From Antedon mediterranea (taxonomy: Eukaryota; Echinodermata; Crinoidea; Comatulida; Antedonidae), in contig NC_092675.1 in the NCBI RefSeq assembly GCF_964355755.1, positions 17,437,312 to 17,497,311 on the forward strand: 60,000 nt of DNA, in the 5' to 3' direction. Positions 13,601 to 28,600 of this stretch are shown here, piece by piece. Position 1 is the first letter of the stretch; every line of letters begins with the position of its first letter. Position numbers and translations under genes: made by a program. The notes below the pieces were generated by a model that did not search any database, was not told the origin of the DNA, and saw nothing but the letters and a program-made list of their open reading frames with translations.

Positions 13601-16600
13601 GTAAACACATTATACCACAGGGTGCACTCAATTTTAGGGTTAGACTTCCACAACAAGAGAGTGATGGTGTAATGGTAATATCGGACTAGCATGTGATAGG
13701 CATGGGTTCGAGGTTATCTGTACCATACTAATTGCATCCTTAGGCAAGATGCTTTACTCTCATTGCCTAATCTGGTAGGCGCTGCACTGCTGGCTGCCGT
13801 GGGTCCGTGGAGGGCCTAATCCGAATTTCCTCACTGAGGACAAAATATTAATATACAAAAACAAACTGTTTCTCATGTTGATATCTGTAATAATAATATG
13901 AGGTACAGCTTTACCTTAAGTAATGCTTGACTGAACCGCTTCATCACATTTACATACATCTCAGTGACCTTTGGGTCCTTGGAAATCAAGGAATCTTGTC
14001 TGTCACATTCAACGACCAAGTACCAGTAAAAATAGTTTGCTATTGTGAAGTTACAAGTGGCTTGATTTATTAAAAATGTTGCAAGGTCACACTGAAAAAA
14101 ATATTTAAAAACAATCTATATTGCAATTCAAATTTATACATTTGTAATAGTGTTTTGCATAGTTAAAACTAAAGTGTATCAATCCTAATGGTGAAAGAAA
14201 TAAAGCAAAAGCTGACCTCTTCATCCCTATCATCAGTACCATCTATATTTTGAGATTGATTGTTTTCTGAATGGTCTTCTACTGAACTCATAGATGATGC
14301 TCTTAATCTATCAACATAATAGCAGAATATAAAATGGTAAAAACAAAACTAATTTGATTAATAAATTATTATGAATACAGTAATATAATAATAATAACCT
14401 TTATTTATTCATGTACACTAAACTACAAGTTCTTTTGCAGTAAGACTACAGTATGTTCAAATGAAAACAAATACAAACAAAATGAGTATGTTATTGTTAC
14501 AGAAAAGAAACTAGAGCAAATTAACTACTGTAAAAATAATCAGAAAGTGAGCCAATATTAGAAAGTGAGTCAATAGTTATGATGTACTATTTTAATCATT
14601 GTGTATTTTTATATTGTTATTCTACATTTTATACTTTATTTTTATACGATATTTTTATACGATATTTTTATGTGATAAGTGAGCAAATGCAATTTCCAGT
14701 TTAAGTTGGACAATAAAAGTTATCTGTATCTGTATCTGTATCTATAGCCGAATTGTTTTGACAATTGATTTGTTGACCAATGTCGTCTTTTTAATTGTTG
14801 TTGTTTAATGCAATTGAGATTTTTGGGGTTGAGTGTCAATACAATATTATTATTATAAAGCTTTAATGCTTATAATAATATAGAATTTCATGGACATGTT
14901 AATACTATACTACATGGCTGATACTACACTAGGGCATCAAATTTATTGTACCAACACAAACACTATGTAAAAATTATCTCTACTCTAAATATGACTACAG
15001 TATAAACTGACTTATTATTAGTACAGTATTTATTTACAACTCAAGACAATTGTTATGATGATTAATTTAGTAATAATTAAATGTATGTATTGCTGTGTGG
15101 GAACAGGTCTCTTAAATTGACCATACAATGTTTGAGCGTATGAATGCATTCATGAAGTATTATACAGAGCATGAACCAGACTAATGCTTGGCTAGGCTAC
15201 CTTTCACGTTCAGCCTCAGCTTCCCTCCTAATCATCGCTGCATCTTCAACTCCTGCCTTGATTGCTTCAAAATCCTCATATTTCAAAGCCTGAACAAGTT
15301 GCAGTAAATACAATAATAATTCCTTTAAAAAATCAAATACAAAATGTATTAATTAACTATTGACTATAAAAATGGGTGCAATAGGAATCCTTCCAATCTT
15401 AGGTGAGAATTTTATTTCGTAATATTTCGTCTACAAACAAGGGCTATTCTATCGCAGTTGGGTGCATGTTTCTTCTAATAAGTTCTATTTATATTAGGGA
15501 AGGCTTAGCGATGTATATTCAAAAATTAATATCACGGTTTTTAGTATATTAAATATTACAATTAAAGAAATTATGAAAATCTGAATTGTAGTTTCCAAAA
15601 TATATGGTCGAAAATGATCATTTTTAGCCATGAACGATGTAAACAAGTTGCCCCTCAGTCTGCAATTATATGAACTAGGCCCTAGGCCATTTTTCGATAA
15701 AATAATTACATAAAATCATGTTTTTTACTAAAAAAAATTTGTATATTAACATTGTAAAATTCTATAAAATATGATATTAAATGATTAGTCAATAAAACAT
15801 AATGTTTATTTAAGCTCATATACTTTATTAGTCTTGAGAGAGATGTGGCTTTATGTGGTACACGCAAGAAAAATCTTATGGAATCCACTGAACTTTAACT
15901 CGAAAGATTTAAAAAAAATGTAATTCCTTTCCTTTGTTGTTATGGTGGTTAAAACCAACAAAATTGTAGTAAGTAATTACACTATATATTTATTTTTATA
16001 ACACAATAAACTAAAGACCATGAGCGCTTAATTTCCTACTATTTATGTACTACGCACTGGCCGTTTCATAGAAATAACCGGCGGATCAGTTTGTCGGCGG
16101 TCCAACCGGTGATATGCTTTTAATTCTGCCTGCTTTTGCTTTATATATATTTAAATCAAACCCATCATGTATTTTATGCTTCAATTAAATGTGGTGTATT
16201 AGGTTGTTTTTAATATAATTTTGTATATTAAAAGAACAATAGTTAGTGAACAGTTTGATTGAAACAATACAAACAATAATAAAACCTTGTTGCTGTTTAA
16301 TTTTTTTTACTTCTTGTCATTTTCTTTTTCATTTTTTTAAAATCTTGCATTACTTGGTTTCAGTATTTGTGAAAATCTAAATTTGTTAAATTACTACTTT
16401 TATGACTGATTCCGCTTGAAGATGCCATATATACAGAAAAGTATAATAGAAATTGTGTCACTGTCTGAGGTAGCTATGTAATGACATACCTCATGTGTTG
16501 CTGTTTTAAGCCGTGAGACAGCATACCTTCTAACCGTAGGGTTTTTAAACTGTGGAGACAACAGTTCCAACGCATCAGCCACATCTATGGGGCTCCATTT

Positions 16601-19600
16601 GTGTAAAAACTCAATTGCCTGCTTCTCTTCATGCGCTTGATTCCACTTGACCGATTTCAAAAACTTTGTAAGTGCTTGCTTCTGATTAGACAATGAGAAT
16701 CTAAACTTCCATAGTAGATCCTTTTCCTCTGATGTAATTTGTTGGTTTGGGGGATAGTTTACAATAGTCTGAACATAAAAAATAACTTCATTAAACACAT
16801 TAAAATGTGAATAAAACTAGAGAACTCAGATCTCAGTTTTCAAGAGATAGAAAATTAAGACCTGAGTTTTCTAGATCACCGATGCTTCTTTCATCATTTC
16901 AAAATCGCTGATAATCGTGGTAAATCGAGGCCTGACTAGGCCTAGGTGAGATTGCAAGGTTATTATCTCAGCTTGTTATTTGGAGGATCCTTGCCAAATA
17001 GGCCTTTAGCCTGGCTTTGATATCCTAGCTTGTTGGCCTAGAAATCGTACCCCTACAGAAAACTTGAAATTATTTACCTGAATTTCATAAACTAAACATT
17101 TCTAATTTCTAACATACAAATTGTCAATAAAATATTAATATCAAGCCTTTGAAATAATTAAGAAACAGTTATTCAATCATGTGTTATGTTAAGTAGGCTG
17201 TGTAGGCTGCATGATGATGTGGGAGAAAGCTTCTAGAAGGATGCTAATGACAGAATTAAAGCAACTGAGCTCTATAAACATAATATTTAGGCCTCCTTGA
17301 AGGTTGTTAAAGAGTGCAATCACGATCGTTTTCCTTAAAAATGAAGGACTGAATAAATATGTTTAAATTAGATATTTGTCCTTCAGGGAGAGTTTTAAAT
17401 CTGCTAAAAACACTCAGTGGATCACATTAAAAAACATCTGATACTCAGCTTTACGTAGCATGATTTTTAATGAAAATTTATAATTGGATAGATGGAACTG
17501 CATTGTGGAGACAAGAATCTGGCATAAGTTTGTTGTTTTTTATCCATTACTGAGCAATACTAGTTTACTCACATTAAGTTGATCTCTAGTTGCGGCATTT
17601 GGTTTCAAGTCCTTGTCTGTTAGTCCACTACGTTCACTTCTAACCAGTATATGATGCTTATCTTCTACCAAATTCTCCTAAAATATAATATTTGTGTCAT
17701 AAATACTGAAGTTATGTTTGTAGGTTACAGTACTAAAATGAAACAACCATAACAATTATTATGTCATGTCAAGAATGCATTTTACATAGAAACTGAATAC
17801 TCTGAATGATAATAATAATAAAATATTTTATTTTCACACAGAAACACTTAAATCACCCTAAGGTCAGTCAGTTGTTATGAACTGTTAGTACTCACCATCA
17901 GCATTTCAGGGTCTGGTACCTTAACAATTTCAGCATAATTGCGCATTTGGACAGATTCTTGGGCATCCTATGAAAAGATATGAATCAAAGATGGGTTCAT
18001 TTATTCAATTTAGTGCTGTTTTTATTAAAGTGGTTTCTTTAAAAATAATTAAATGAATAATAATATAATGTACAAATAATATTGCCTGCTTAGAGGTGTA
18101 ATATAAAACATTTAAGAATTGTAGTTTTCTTGAGATATTATATTTTCTCGAAGGGGTTAGCATTGCAAGAAAATATAATGCAAATAGTTACTAAATACTT
18201 ATGTTTTGAACAATGAACACTAAAATCTTGTTTGCTTATACTGGTGTTTCAATACTGCAACAAGCTAAGAAACTAAGATAAGACTAAGATACTCATGAAT
18301 GTTGTAGAATTGACTCTCCCAATACTAAAAAACTACAAGCCAAAAACTCTCCCAAGACCAGACTTGTTAATTGTTGCCATTAAAAACACAGCATTTATAA
18401 AAAAACATACAGTATAGTAGACTAGCCCAAGGGTGCCTGGTACTGAGAAAGTTGACTGCGTTTGATAATTAGTATCCATTTTCTATAAGGTATCGAACAT
18501 AAAAACATACAAAATAAATTTAACATGGTCTTAAAAATGTGTACTGTTGTATGATGGTTCTACCTGTATATTAACATTTCTTATTTGAATATAATCATGT
18601 CTATCCTGTTCACGTCTCCAAACATTGTTCAGTGAATTCAATCCAAGTAGTTGTGATGCCAAATTAAAATACATTATGGTCTTCCAGAAACATTGACAAG
18701 TTGTAATTTTAACTTATACTCGGGCAAAACATATTGCAACTGATTAGTTGAACTAGGCAATCTTGTGAGCTTGTAAACCTTGTAAAATGCCTGTGTACAT
18801 ATTCTTTCTTTGTAAAAAATTCAGATCAAACTAGAGTTTTAGGAAATTCTGTACTGTAATTAAATTTAATATCTCATGTTCCATAAATATTAATAGAAAA
18901 ATTCCAATCTAGGCACATTGTATTAGGATTCATAACAAATTGTACCATGAATTCAGTACAATAGAGTTAATTAAAAATCTATTACTACTGTTCTTTCATC
19001 TCTGCAGCAGAAATATCAATCCAGTTTATTGTGTTATCAATCCAGTTATATTATGTCAGTATTGTTGCTGATGAAAATCCCTGTTGGAGAACGTCTACAT
19101 TACTAATACTTCTAAGATACTATCAAATGACTTGCCTTCATCCTCAATACTCGGATAATAAAATCTAACGACAAAATAGCAGGTTTACAAAACAAAAATG
19201 TTTCTTCAAAAACGTATTTAGATCTTGCCCAAAATTGTATAAAACCAAAAAACAAACTCTGTTCTAAAAATGTGCCATTCAACAGTAATGACTAAATACC
19301 GTAGAAACTCATTATACACAATCCTAAACACGGACATATTCATGTTTTTGAATCAATTCCATACAATAAATAATAATAATACCAGTAACTATACTCCATG
19401 TTCATTCAAAATTGTGCAAATTAGCAAACAGCCGACACAATTGATATTCCTCATAAACCACTGACTGCAACTGGAATTGAAAGGACTTTATTATTACTGG
19501 TAGGCATACACAACTTTCACTATAATGTATTTCATTAACATAAAAATTAATTATTCCTAAATAAATTGATAATAAATCACTGTCATCTCTGATTTAATTT

Positions 19601-22600
19601 AAAATTTGTATCAAAGTGTATATGAGGCATATGGCATCACAAAATCGGCGTAGTGTTGGTTGATGTTAAAGAACCCAGGCTGGGTTCTTTAAAGTGAACA
19701 TGAGCCAGATGTGTACACTAGACCTTTAAGTCCTTATCTTATGGTTTGCGACGCCCTGCCTTAACAACTCGACTTTATGGGCCCAATCGTATTAATCATT
19801 GATCGTACATGGGACGCACGTGACTGACTGTGCATCCTGTGTAGCATGCCGTGGTTGATGTGCTTTTATTTTATTCTTATGTTACCAACATCAAACTCCG
19901 GAGTTGAGTTTTTAGGTCAAACGGTCATCCTCACACGATCACTCATTGCTTTAGTTTTATTTCAAAATACTTTAAATATTTGTAAAAAATATATAGCGGG
20001 TCTAAAAAATAATAAGTAGTATCAATAAAACATTATAATATATACAGTAATACTTATTAAATTAAAAATATTATCAATTAAAATTATTCTAATGATCGTC
20101 GCTATGTAAACAAACAAAATAGAGGGCGATATTTACAATTTTATTTTATAAACCCCAGTGTTGCTAGGTTGGTGTGAAAGGGGTATCTCCGGAGTTTCTA
20201 GATGTTTTGAATGGTCATAAACCATGTGGTGTCTCCGGAGATCACTCTGGAGTTTTGATGTGAAAGGGGTATAATTGTTGTATAAACTTTAAATGTGAAA
20301 GTACGCCTGTACATTATGCACTCAAAACGCTTCTATAACATGGGTTCATATTCTATTGGATATAGATCTCTAGTTGTATATTATTATTATAACTAACAAA
20401 AATGAATAACTCACCTTATCATAGTAGACAATGGAAAATTCTTTGTTATTGTAGTGCACTTTTGAAAATTCAATCATTAAATACATGAAATTTGAATTTC
20501 TTTTTTCTCTCTGTTGTTCAAATAAAAAAAATACATCAAATATTAAAACAAATGGGTAATGTAGGTACAATTCAGAGGTTCCAAGTTGAAAAAACAAAAT
20601 TCCGGGTAAACAATAGATAAGAGGGTAAGCTAATATTAAGCTATACAAAACATTTCAGGCATAAATCATCTGGGATATGCAATACCAAATTGACTAGGCC
20701 TACCTACCTGCCTATGTTCAGTAATAAACAATGGGTAATGCCTGACATCTATTTCAAGCTTGGTACTGGTATAGCCTAGGCACCTAGGCCTACGATAATT
20801 TTGTTAATAAAGTAGATAAAGAGACCTATTGGTAATCTTAGGGGGTCTTAGCTTTCGTGACACCCGAGTGCTTGGCTTGGCAGTTGATAGATGGCTGTTA
20901 ATTCGTGAAATAAAGGCATAAGAAATGCTTTTGTTTAAATACTGGGAATCATTATAAACAGTGTGTTAATTGTGAAATAAAAATGCTTAATTTCAGTTAT
21001 CTTAGATTACAAATCTCTAGGCTAGGCTAAGCTAGTCTTGTGGCTTTCTTCTCCGCTCCACACCTCTCGCAAGTCACTCCCTCGATCCTCACGATATATA
21101 TAATTGTAATATGAATTAAGAAGATTGTTTTGCATGGTTATTGAAAAAGATACATGGATCAAAACAGGAATGTTTAACTGTAGGCCTAGACCAGAAAGAC
21201 ATGGTTATGCGTTTGAACCAGCTACAGTAGGTCGACAATGGAGATTGGCCTCACTTGATTGGTGTCATGCTGTTTAATGGGCTTCATTCCATCGGTATTA
21301 TGAGACGAGAATGGTATACGTGTCTCGCCAGTTCATTATGAGAGCATGCAGCAAGAAGAGACGCGACGTAACATGATCTTAATAAATAAGGTCCTCAGAC
21401 TGAGGAGAAACCACCTAACTGCTAATAAAAGGGTTTAATCTGTTGTGCATTTTTCAATTAGAGGACAGAAATAAATAAACAAATTGAATAAACTTACCTC
21501 ATTGATCATTTCAATTTCTCTAAATGTCAGACGATCAAGCCAGTCAACTTTGACCATATGACCTTTATGGTGTTTCTTCACAAGCTTTGCTAGACGAGCC
21601 ATTTCATCTTCGCTACCTACAGTCTTGCCAGGGGTTGTGGTATATGTCTTGCCATCTGCTAAAACTCCCGGCCAAACTTTCATGTCATGCATTCCTTGAC
21701 GAAACGTCCTGAATGTTTTTTTCAATAAAAAATATATACATGACTAGATTATTATACTGGTAACACTTCACATTTACCACAAGATTCTTTCAAAATTTTA
21801 TGTGCAAACAAATAATTCAGGTTCATTACTAGAATTTGCTTGTCATGTCCTTAAACTGCAACAAATTAAACATATTTTGATTATTGATTATAAAGAATAA
21901 CATTTTGTTTATCTAAAGTCCTAATACATTGCTATTTGAGTTTTTTTGTAAAGGAGGTTTAAAACTAGACTAATCAATGTCATGTTGTTTTCTGCCAAAA
22001 ATCTAAAATGGATTATGAAAAACTTAGGTTATCTTATAGATGCTAAATTATAAAACAAATTAAAACACAATAAAATGTCTGAAATATTATTATGTATTTA
22101 AAAGTAGCATTAAAGCACAAATGTTAAATTATAAGATATATTAAATTATTAAATTTTTGTTACAAGGGGTAAACAATCTTAGTGTTACAGGCGGAGATTT
22201 AGGCTAACAGTTAATAGCTTTATCCAGAAAAAAAATGTCAAGGTCAGGGTGTCCTTCTATACGCACGTTCTCGATCCAGATACTAACACTAACTGATGTC
22301 ATTTTACCGGAAGACACTTATTTTGTTGACCCGGAAGTGAAATAGTACATGTACTAATACCATACTCTACGTTATCCTAACAAATCGCAAAACTGCCAAA
22401 AATTAAATTCCATTCAAAAAAAAACCATTTGTCCGCCTAGTCCTAGCTCTGAATAAAGATTTCCGTAAACCACAACATCGCCGCCTCAATCAATGAAATG
22501 CAATGTAGGCCTAGATAGAGATATTGTGAGCTGATTTTATATGAAAGTCCCAATTCTTTCCTATTCATTACTGTGTAATTTTTATTTGCAAGTCAAATTT

Positions 22601-25600
22601 CAGACCTCTTTTTGGGGTCCGAATACACACATTCTTTAGTGATTTATATCGTATAAGTCGAAGTCACAAATCATGCGGCAACAATACGCTAAAAAACCCG
22701 ATGAAACGTACGTAATTTGATAAACAAATGACAGAGGTGATAATGTGGGACCATATCGGTTCTCTCAAGCAGGTTGTATAGCATACATATAATTATTGTA
22801 CAGTACTCTGCGAGTTGTTTTTGGGTGCGCTTTGTTGAGTACCAATTTGTGCTAGACAAGACAGATGGCAATAAACAATGGATAGTACCGATTTCAAATA
22901 AAAACGGAAATGTATTTGTTTTAATGTAGTCTGGGTTCCAGACGGAGTTTTGTCTTAATATTAGTAAATAGATAAATATTTTGGCACATATGGCGTTTCA
23001 TACGTATACTACTTGATTTTGGATACACCGTCTGGGGAAACACGCACAAGTCACGTGGTTTGACACCAAGAATTCTTGGTGCATACGATTATCCGGTTGA
23101 CTAGTTTCAGCTGCATGCGATTGGCTACTCACTCGTACACCGTTTTAATATTCATATTTCAGAATTTCAAAGACTCAACAACTAAGATGATGCGCATGCG
23201 CTATGTTACGTTTAGACAATGTGTACTTGGGTACATTTATGAAAGTTTCTGAAGGCTAGAAATGATTCTATATGCCTAGTAGTCTGGTAAACATTTGATG
23301 GGATTTTTCCCAAGAACATGAAAACTCGTGATATGATAGGCTAGCTTCTCCGCAAATCAAACATTGAATGGATCATTTTATTACGCGGAGATAATTTTGA
23401 TTTAATTCCCACCCAGACCCTGTCCTGTTCTGTGTGGTGTTGTAGCCCTGTTGTTGTGTGCCGCCGGTAGTGGTATGTAGGCCTACTTTATTGGCGTTTT
23501 ATTTGGCAGGTCATACGTGCGAATTGAGTAGGACCTACGAAAGAGGCCTAGGCCAAGGACTAAACAATTAATAAACAAAACAACTTGGCATTACGATTTT
23601 ATATTTCAACAGTCTCGATCGTACATTCAGCACTGTACGTACTCGATCTTTTTCATTTTGAAACAAAATGATCATTGGTTGATTCGAAATCTATATTTAC
23701 ATACCGCCCGCCCCATATAGCCAAATACGGTATGATAAACTACGTCATTCTTATCGGATGTTTGCGGTCTGCAAATCGATTTCTATACGTGCTTCACAAG
23801 TCTGTATTTTCAGACAAAAATCGCGGTCGAAATAAAAACAAATAAATTAAAAAAAAGATAATACAGACTTGGGGCAAGTCTAGTTTTAATGTTATACATT
23901 TTCTTATTATTGTTTTTTTTGCCATTGCCGATAAAAAAAGGCTTAGCATTTATTAGGCCTAGCTAGCTAAGCAACAAACTCAATTCAAGAAGGCTCGTCG
24001 TGTGGGCCGCGATCTCGATGCGATATGTATACGCAAAGTAGGCCTACGCCCCTAGTATTCATGGGTCTGACCACTCATACTTGGTGAAAAGAGTGTGGCA
24101 CATTTGGAAATGATAAATTTGGTCTGTGCCATTGGTTTAAGTAATGTCTCAATGTCATGAAAATCTATTATATTATACATTAGCACAATTCTAATTTGTA
24201 TTTACCCATTCTTTCCAAATAGAGAGACAGTTGTTCCTCCAACTGGTATGGCCTTTCTTGCACTATAAACATCCCAAATTGTGAAACAGGCCTAAAAAAT
24301 ATGTAAATAATATTATCAATAACATTAATGAATGAATGCGCTGCTTGCACAGCAACATACTGCAAAGTGAAAGTCATGATCAAGCTACAGTAATGTAATA
24401 TAATTTACAATTAATAATTTATTAATACAACCATTATTTATAGTCCTGAGGCAGAAGAGTGGAATTGATTTATTTCAGTCTTTGTTGTGAAGACACCTTT
24501 AGTACTGATATCACTGGTGGATCACATAAACAAAATCAGACGTACAAAAGTAAAAATATAAACAAAGAAAAAAGTAAACAAAAAAATGGATAATCACTAC
24601 ATAAAAGGGACAAATTGGCATTTAACTTTTCTACACCAGAATTTTTTGTAGATTACAAACAAATGTATTATAACAAATTTATTGAAGCACAATTTGGTCT
24701 TTCAATACATTCGTATGGTTATCGGTGTGTCATGTGAGCATGCGCTCTGCCATATTTACATTTATTTAATATAATAATACATGACTGATAATGATAATAT
24801 TGTAGTTTAATTTAATCCGTTTGTATTTTGTAATTTATATTTTCTCTAGTATATAATTTTCGATAATCATGAGTCTGGAATAAAGTATTAAATAATTTTT
24901 TGAATGAATTATTAATTAGATTTTATAGTAATCATTAATTAGTAATAGCTATAACCATTTAATTATACTGCCTAAAAAATGGCGATGATACTACGCGGCA
25001 AAAATCCTTTGTATCTACCGCGCATGCTCGCTCTGGCTAACTTCTGTGTACGAAGGTACAATTGTTTTATACTTCCTTCTTTAAAACGGAGGTGATTTCC
25101 CACAATGTTTGTGTACGTCACACACTGTGTGTTTGGCGTCCTTTCTGTGATTGGATAAGGCAGCATGCAATAAATGGACAAATTTCCAATCACAACGAGT
25201 GTAAAATGTTTAGCGGCTTTGCACACTTGAATGAATCTGACTCTGTGGCGGTGACGTATGGAAACTCCTTGGTGGGTTGGGCTTCCGTAGAGAGACTGAT
25301 TAAATTAAAACGGTGTTTGAAATACGGAAAACACACTGAACTTCAATTTCAAACAACTCGCACAAGCTGACGATTTTGTCGAACTATGCGCGACCTATTC
25401 TAATTATTTAATCGCAACAAAAAAAATTAGGTCGCAAATGCGACTAAATACCCCTTAATTTGCAGCCCCGAAATTCATTCAATAATATTTAATATGCATA
25501 TATACAGTAGGTCTGGGATAGTTAGCAAGTGGGCACTACCCCCACGTTTACGTACAATAATACATGTTTTACTTTGTGAAAAAAAAAAAAAGATAATTAA

Positions 25601-28600
25601 CGAGCTTTCCGAGAGCACGTTAACCAGAACTAACGCAATAAGCAAGATCACATTCCTGCAGGTTCATATGAGACATCATGATAAAGAAACTCACGATAAT
25701 TTCTGAATGTGAACCTGCTATTGTTCTGTGTATGCATGCCCTGTTTAGGCTTAGCGAGATGTTATAAGTGATAATAGTTGTTATTATTATTGTGTTTAGG
25801 ATATGAAGTTATTCATGTACAGTATATGTTGCTGACCTGAGAATTTAACCGTTTACTGTATGTACTGACTAATCATGTGACATCAATAAAACAAAATGTC
25901 ACATGTGTGATTGGTTTGATTTCGGGTAGGCGGGGATCTAAATAAAAAAATTGGGGGAAAATCGGAAAAACCCGCAAATTTCGGGGAAATTGGGACCTCT
26001 GCATTTGCTGACCTGTATGTTGTCATCTGACCTTTCTTTACAAGATACATTGATTTAAATAAAGATAATTGATTTTCCTGATTTATTTATAATACTGTAT
26101 AGGAAAGACAGGATCTCGGTAACATCATTTTTCTGTGCGCAATATTCTAACGTATGACTTGCATGTGGCGTTTACACGGCAGCTAACCTAACTTGTCCAT
26201 AGTGACAAGTTCAAATCTAGTTTTTATTTGGTTTTATAGGTACGTTCTATGATTGGTCAATATTGATATTTGACTCTTAATTGCAAGAATTTTTTTTCCA
26301 TAAGGTGACTGAATAATCATAAAAATGTAATAAAAGACGAAAGTGTGCTTCAATAAATTGGTTATAATCTGTATATAGTACATTGATCAATTTGACCTTA
26401 TCATAAAAACAACAAAAAACATAATATTCATATCCTAATTTCAGATTACCAGATTCGTAATCTACGGAAAATTCTGGTCTAAAAAATAGGATGGCAATTT
26501 TTTTCCCCCCGTAGGGTGGTGATACAATATATTGGAAGAAAAAAAAAATTAATTTCACGTACCTGGGCATTGCGTGGTAAGTCACTATACATCAATGGCA
26601 AAGTTATCCATTCATTCCAACTAATAAAATGAATACAAACTCAATGTAGTCAGGGAGTTATGGTTATTAACATACCGTAAAACCTCGAAAAGAAGCCCAT
26701 GGGCTTCTTCTTTTTTTAGTGCTCTTGGGTGGGCTTCTTTTCGAGATGGGCTTCTTTTCGAGATGGGCTTCTTTTCGAGATGGGCTTCTTTTCGAGATGA
26801 GCTTCTTTTCGAGAGTACTTTTGCAAACTGTAGAGGGGCGCTTCTTTTCGAAATGAATGCTCATAAATTTTGTGAATTTCTACTACAATAATATTTCTTT
26901 TGAGACATTTTTGAAATTTTGTTTAATATGCCAATTAAAAAACAATATAAAAAGCAAAAAAAAACAGTCCTATGATTCACCATCAAATACAATCATTTCG
27001 TTATCATCGTTGTCATCATCCACATTGGAATATTCAAGAGTGTCGTCTGTCGATGATGGCATCACATATCCAACCAAGCCTTCGACGTTTACTTCTTTGT
27101 TTTCAGAGAACCATCAAGGGCTAATTTATCCCACACTTTCTGAACGACCGAATTTGCAGCGATGGATTTGTGTTCATCATGGACCAGGCATTGCCAACCC
27201 ACTTTGTTATAAGAATTCGCCTATCGCTTGCGCATATCTTACCCATCACATAATCATCGAGGTTATCACACATCACAAGTATTGGCATTGAATTATCCTA
27301 CTACAGTAACTCTGTTTGTATTGTTTGTTTCTTTTCCATTGACATTCAGTTAATGAACCTACATTCTTAATACAGTATAGTAGTCTATCTCGAAAAGAAG
27401 CCCATACTATCTTGAAAAGAAGCCCATACTACTGTATCTTGAAAAGAAGCCCAGGGGGCCTCATTTCGAGATGGGCTTCTTTTCGAGAGTACTTTTGCAA
27501 ACGGTAGAGGGGGGGGGCTTCTTTTCGAGATGGGCTTCTTTTCGAGGTTTAAGCCCATGGGCTTCTTTTCGAGGTTTAAGCCCATGGGCTTCTTTTCGAG
27601 ATTTTACGGTAGGGAGAATAATTCATAATTTGTATTTATGTAGCATAAAATTATAGTCAGGTGTCTGCAACACATTTTGAGAAAATTGTTACATGGTGGA
27701 CAACAGCGCCAAATTGACATGGAGCTTTGTTGAGACAAAACACAAAATTGGCCTTAAACGACTCTCTCTACACATCGATAAACACGTAGTACGCATTGGG
27801 CCGTCCAGGCTAGGCTCAGCTTCGCACAAACCACCTGTCATCAATGTGATTTGTTTAGCTACAGTATTTCAATCACCATATAAAAAAAAATTGAATATCT
27901 AGTAACTTTATAATTTAATCACTGGCTTTTCAACACTATAAAAACCGTATAAAATCTAATAAAAAAAAATAAGAGCAAATTCAATGATTACCTGACATGA
28001 TTACAACTACCACCATGTTTTAAAAACCAAGTCACATGCTTTTTCAACCCTTCCTTCAGGCTTTCAATTCGTTAAAAGAGTTTAACCTTTTTAAAATTTT
28101 TAATTCGCATCGCTTCTGGGTGGTTTTATCATGTTTTGGTAAATCATAGAAACCACAAATGACCGCAAGACGGCTCACTACTTTTAATCCAGTCTAAATG
28201 AATGTGTGTACTCTATACAACACATAAATAGCCACAATTTATACTATTTTTAAATAGCTTTAAAAAGCCTATAATTCATCAGGTCATAGAATGACGGCAT
28301 GCACCAACCTTTTGCACTCATATTTTAATGTACCTGCAGTGCCGATTTTCTTCTGAAAATCAGGAAATTTATCTTTTATCGCAAAGATCACCTATAATTC
28401 GTCAAAGCTAGTAAGTTTATCTTAATGTTTTAATCTTTTTTTATTAACTCATTTAAATATTGTAATACAATCACAATTTATTGATTGCAATACAAAATTG
28501 TGAACTTTGACCTTGTATAAATAGAATTTATGATAATTTTGAGGCTTAAATGAAAAAATACTTGGATAACACATTTGATTGTTTGCATGTTTCATGTTAA

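Larger units (their letters stand above)
15323..20414. other. VPS34 introns 6-9 apart from exons 7-9
   Basis: AT-rich intron sequence. At 19666-19692 there is a 27-base near-perfect palindrome (TTAAAGAACCCAG, one centre base, complement). At 19885-20275 the words GGTGTGAAAGGGGTAT and CTCCGGAGT recur in both orientations, suggesting a small old inverted-repeat element. The small ORFs show no family signature. Confidence 0.45.

Noticed and set aside
18560-18670. Possible extra VPS34 exon between exons 6 and 7
   Set aside because: A plausible donor is present (ACAG-GTAGA on the minus strand), but the translation shows no similarity, and exons 6 and 7 join in phase without it.
26857-27291. 144-codon ORF inside the satellite-ended element as a transposase
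   Set aside because: No DDE-type or other transposase motif can be seen. Kept only as an unidentified interior sequence.
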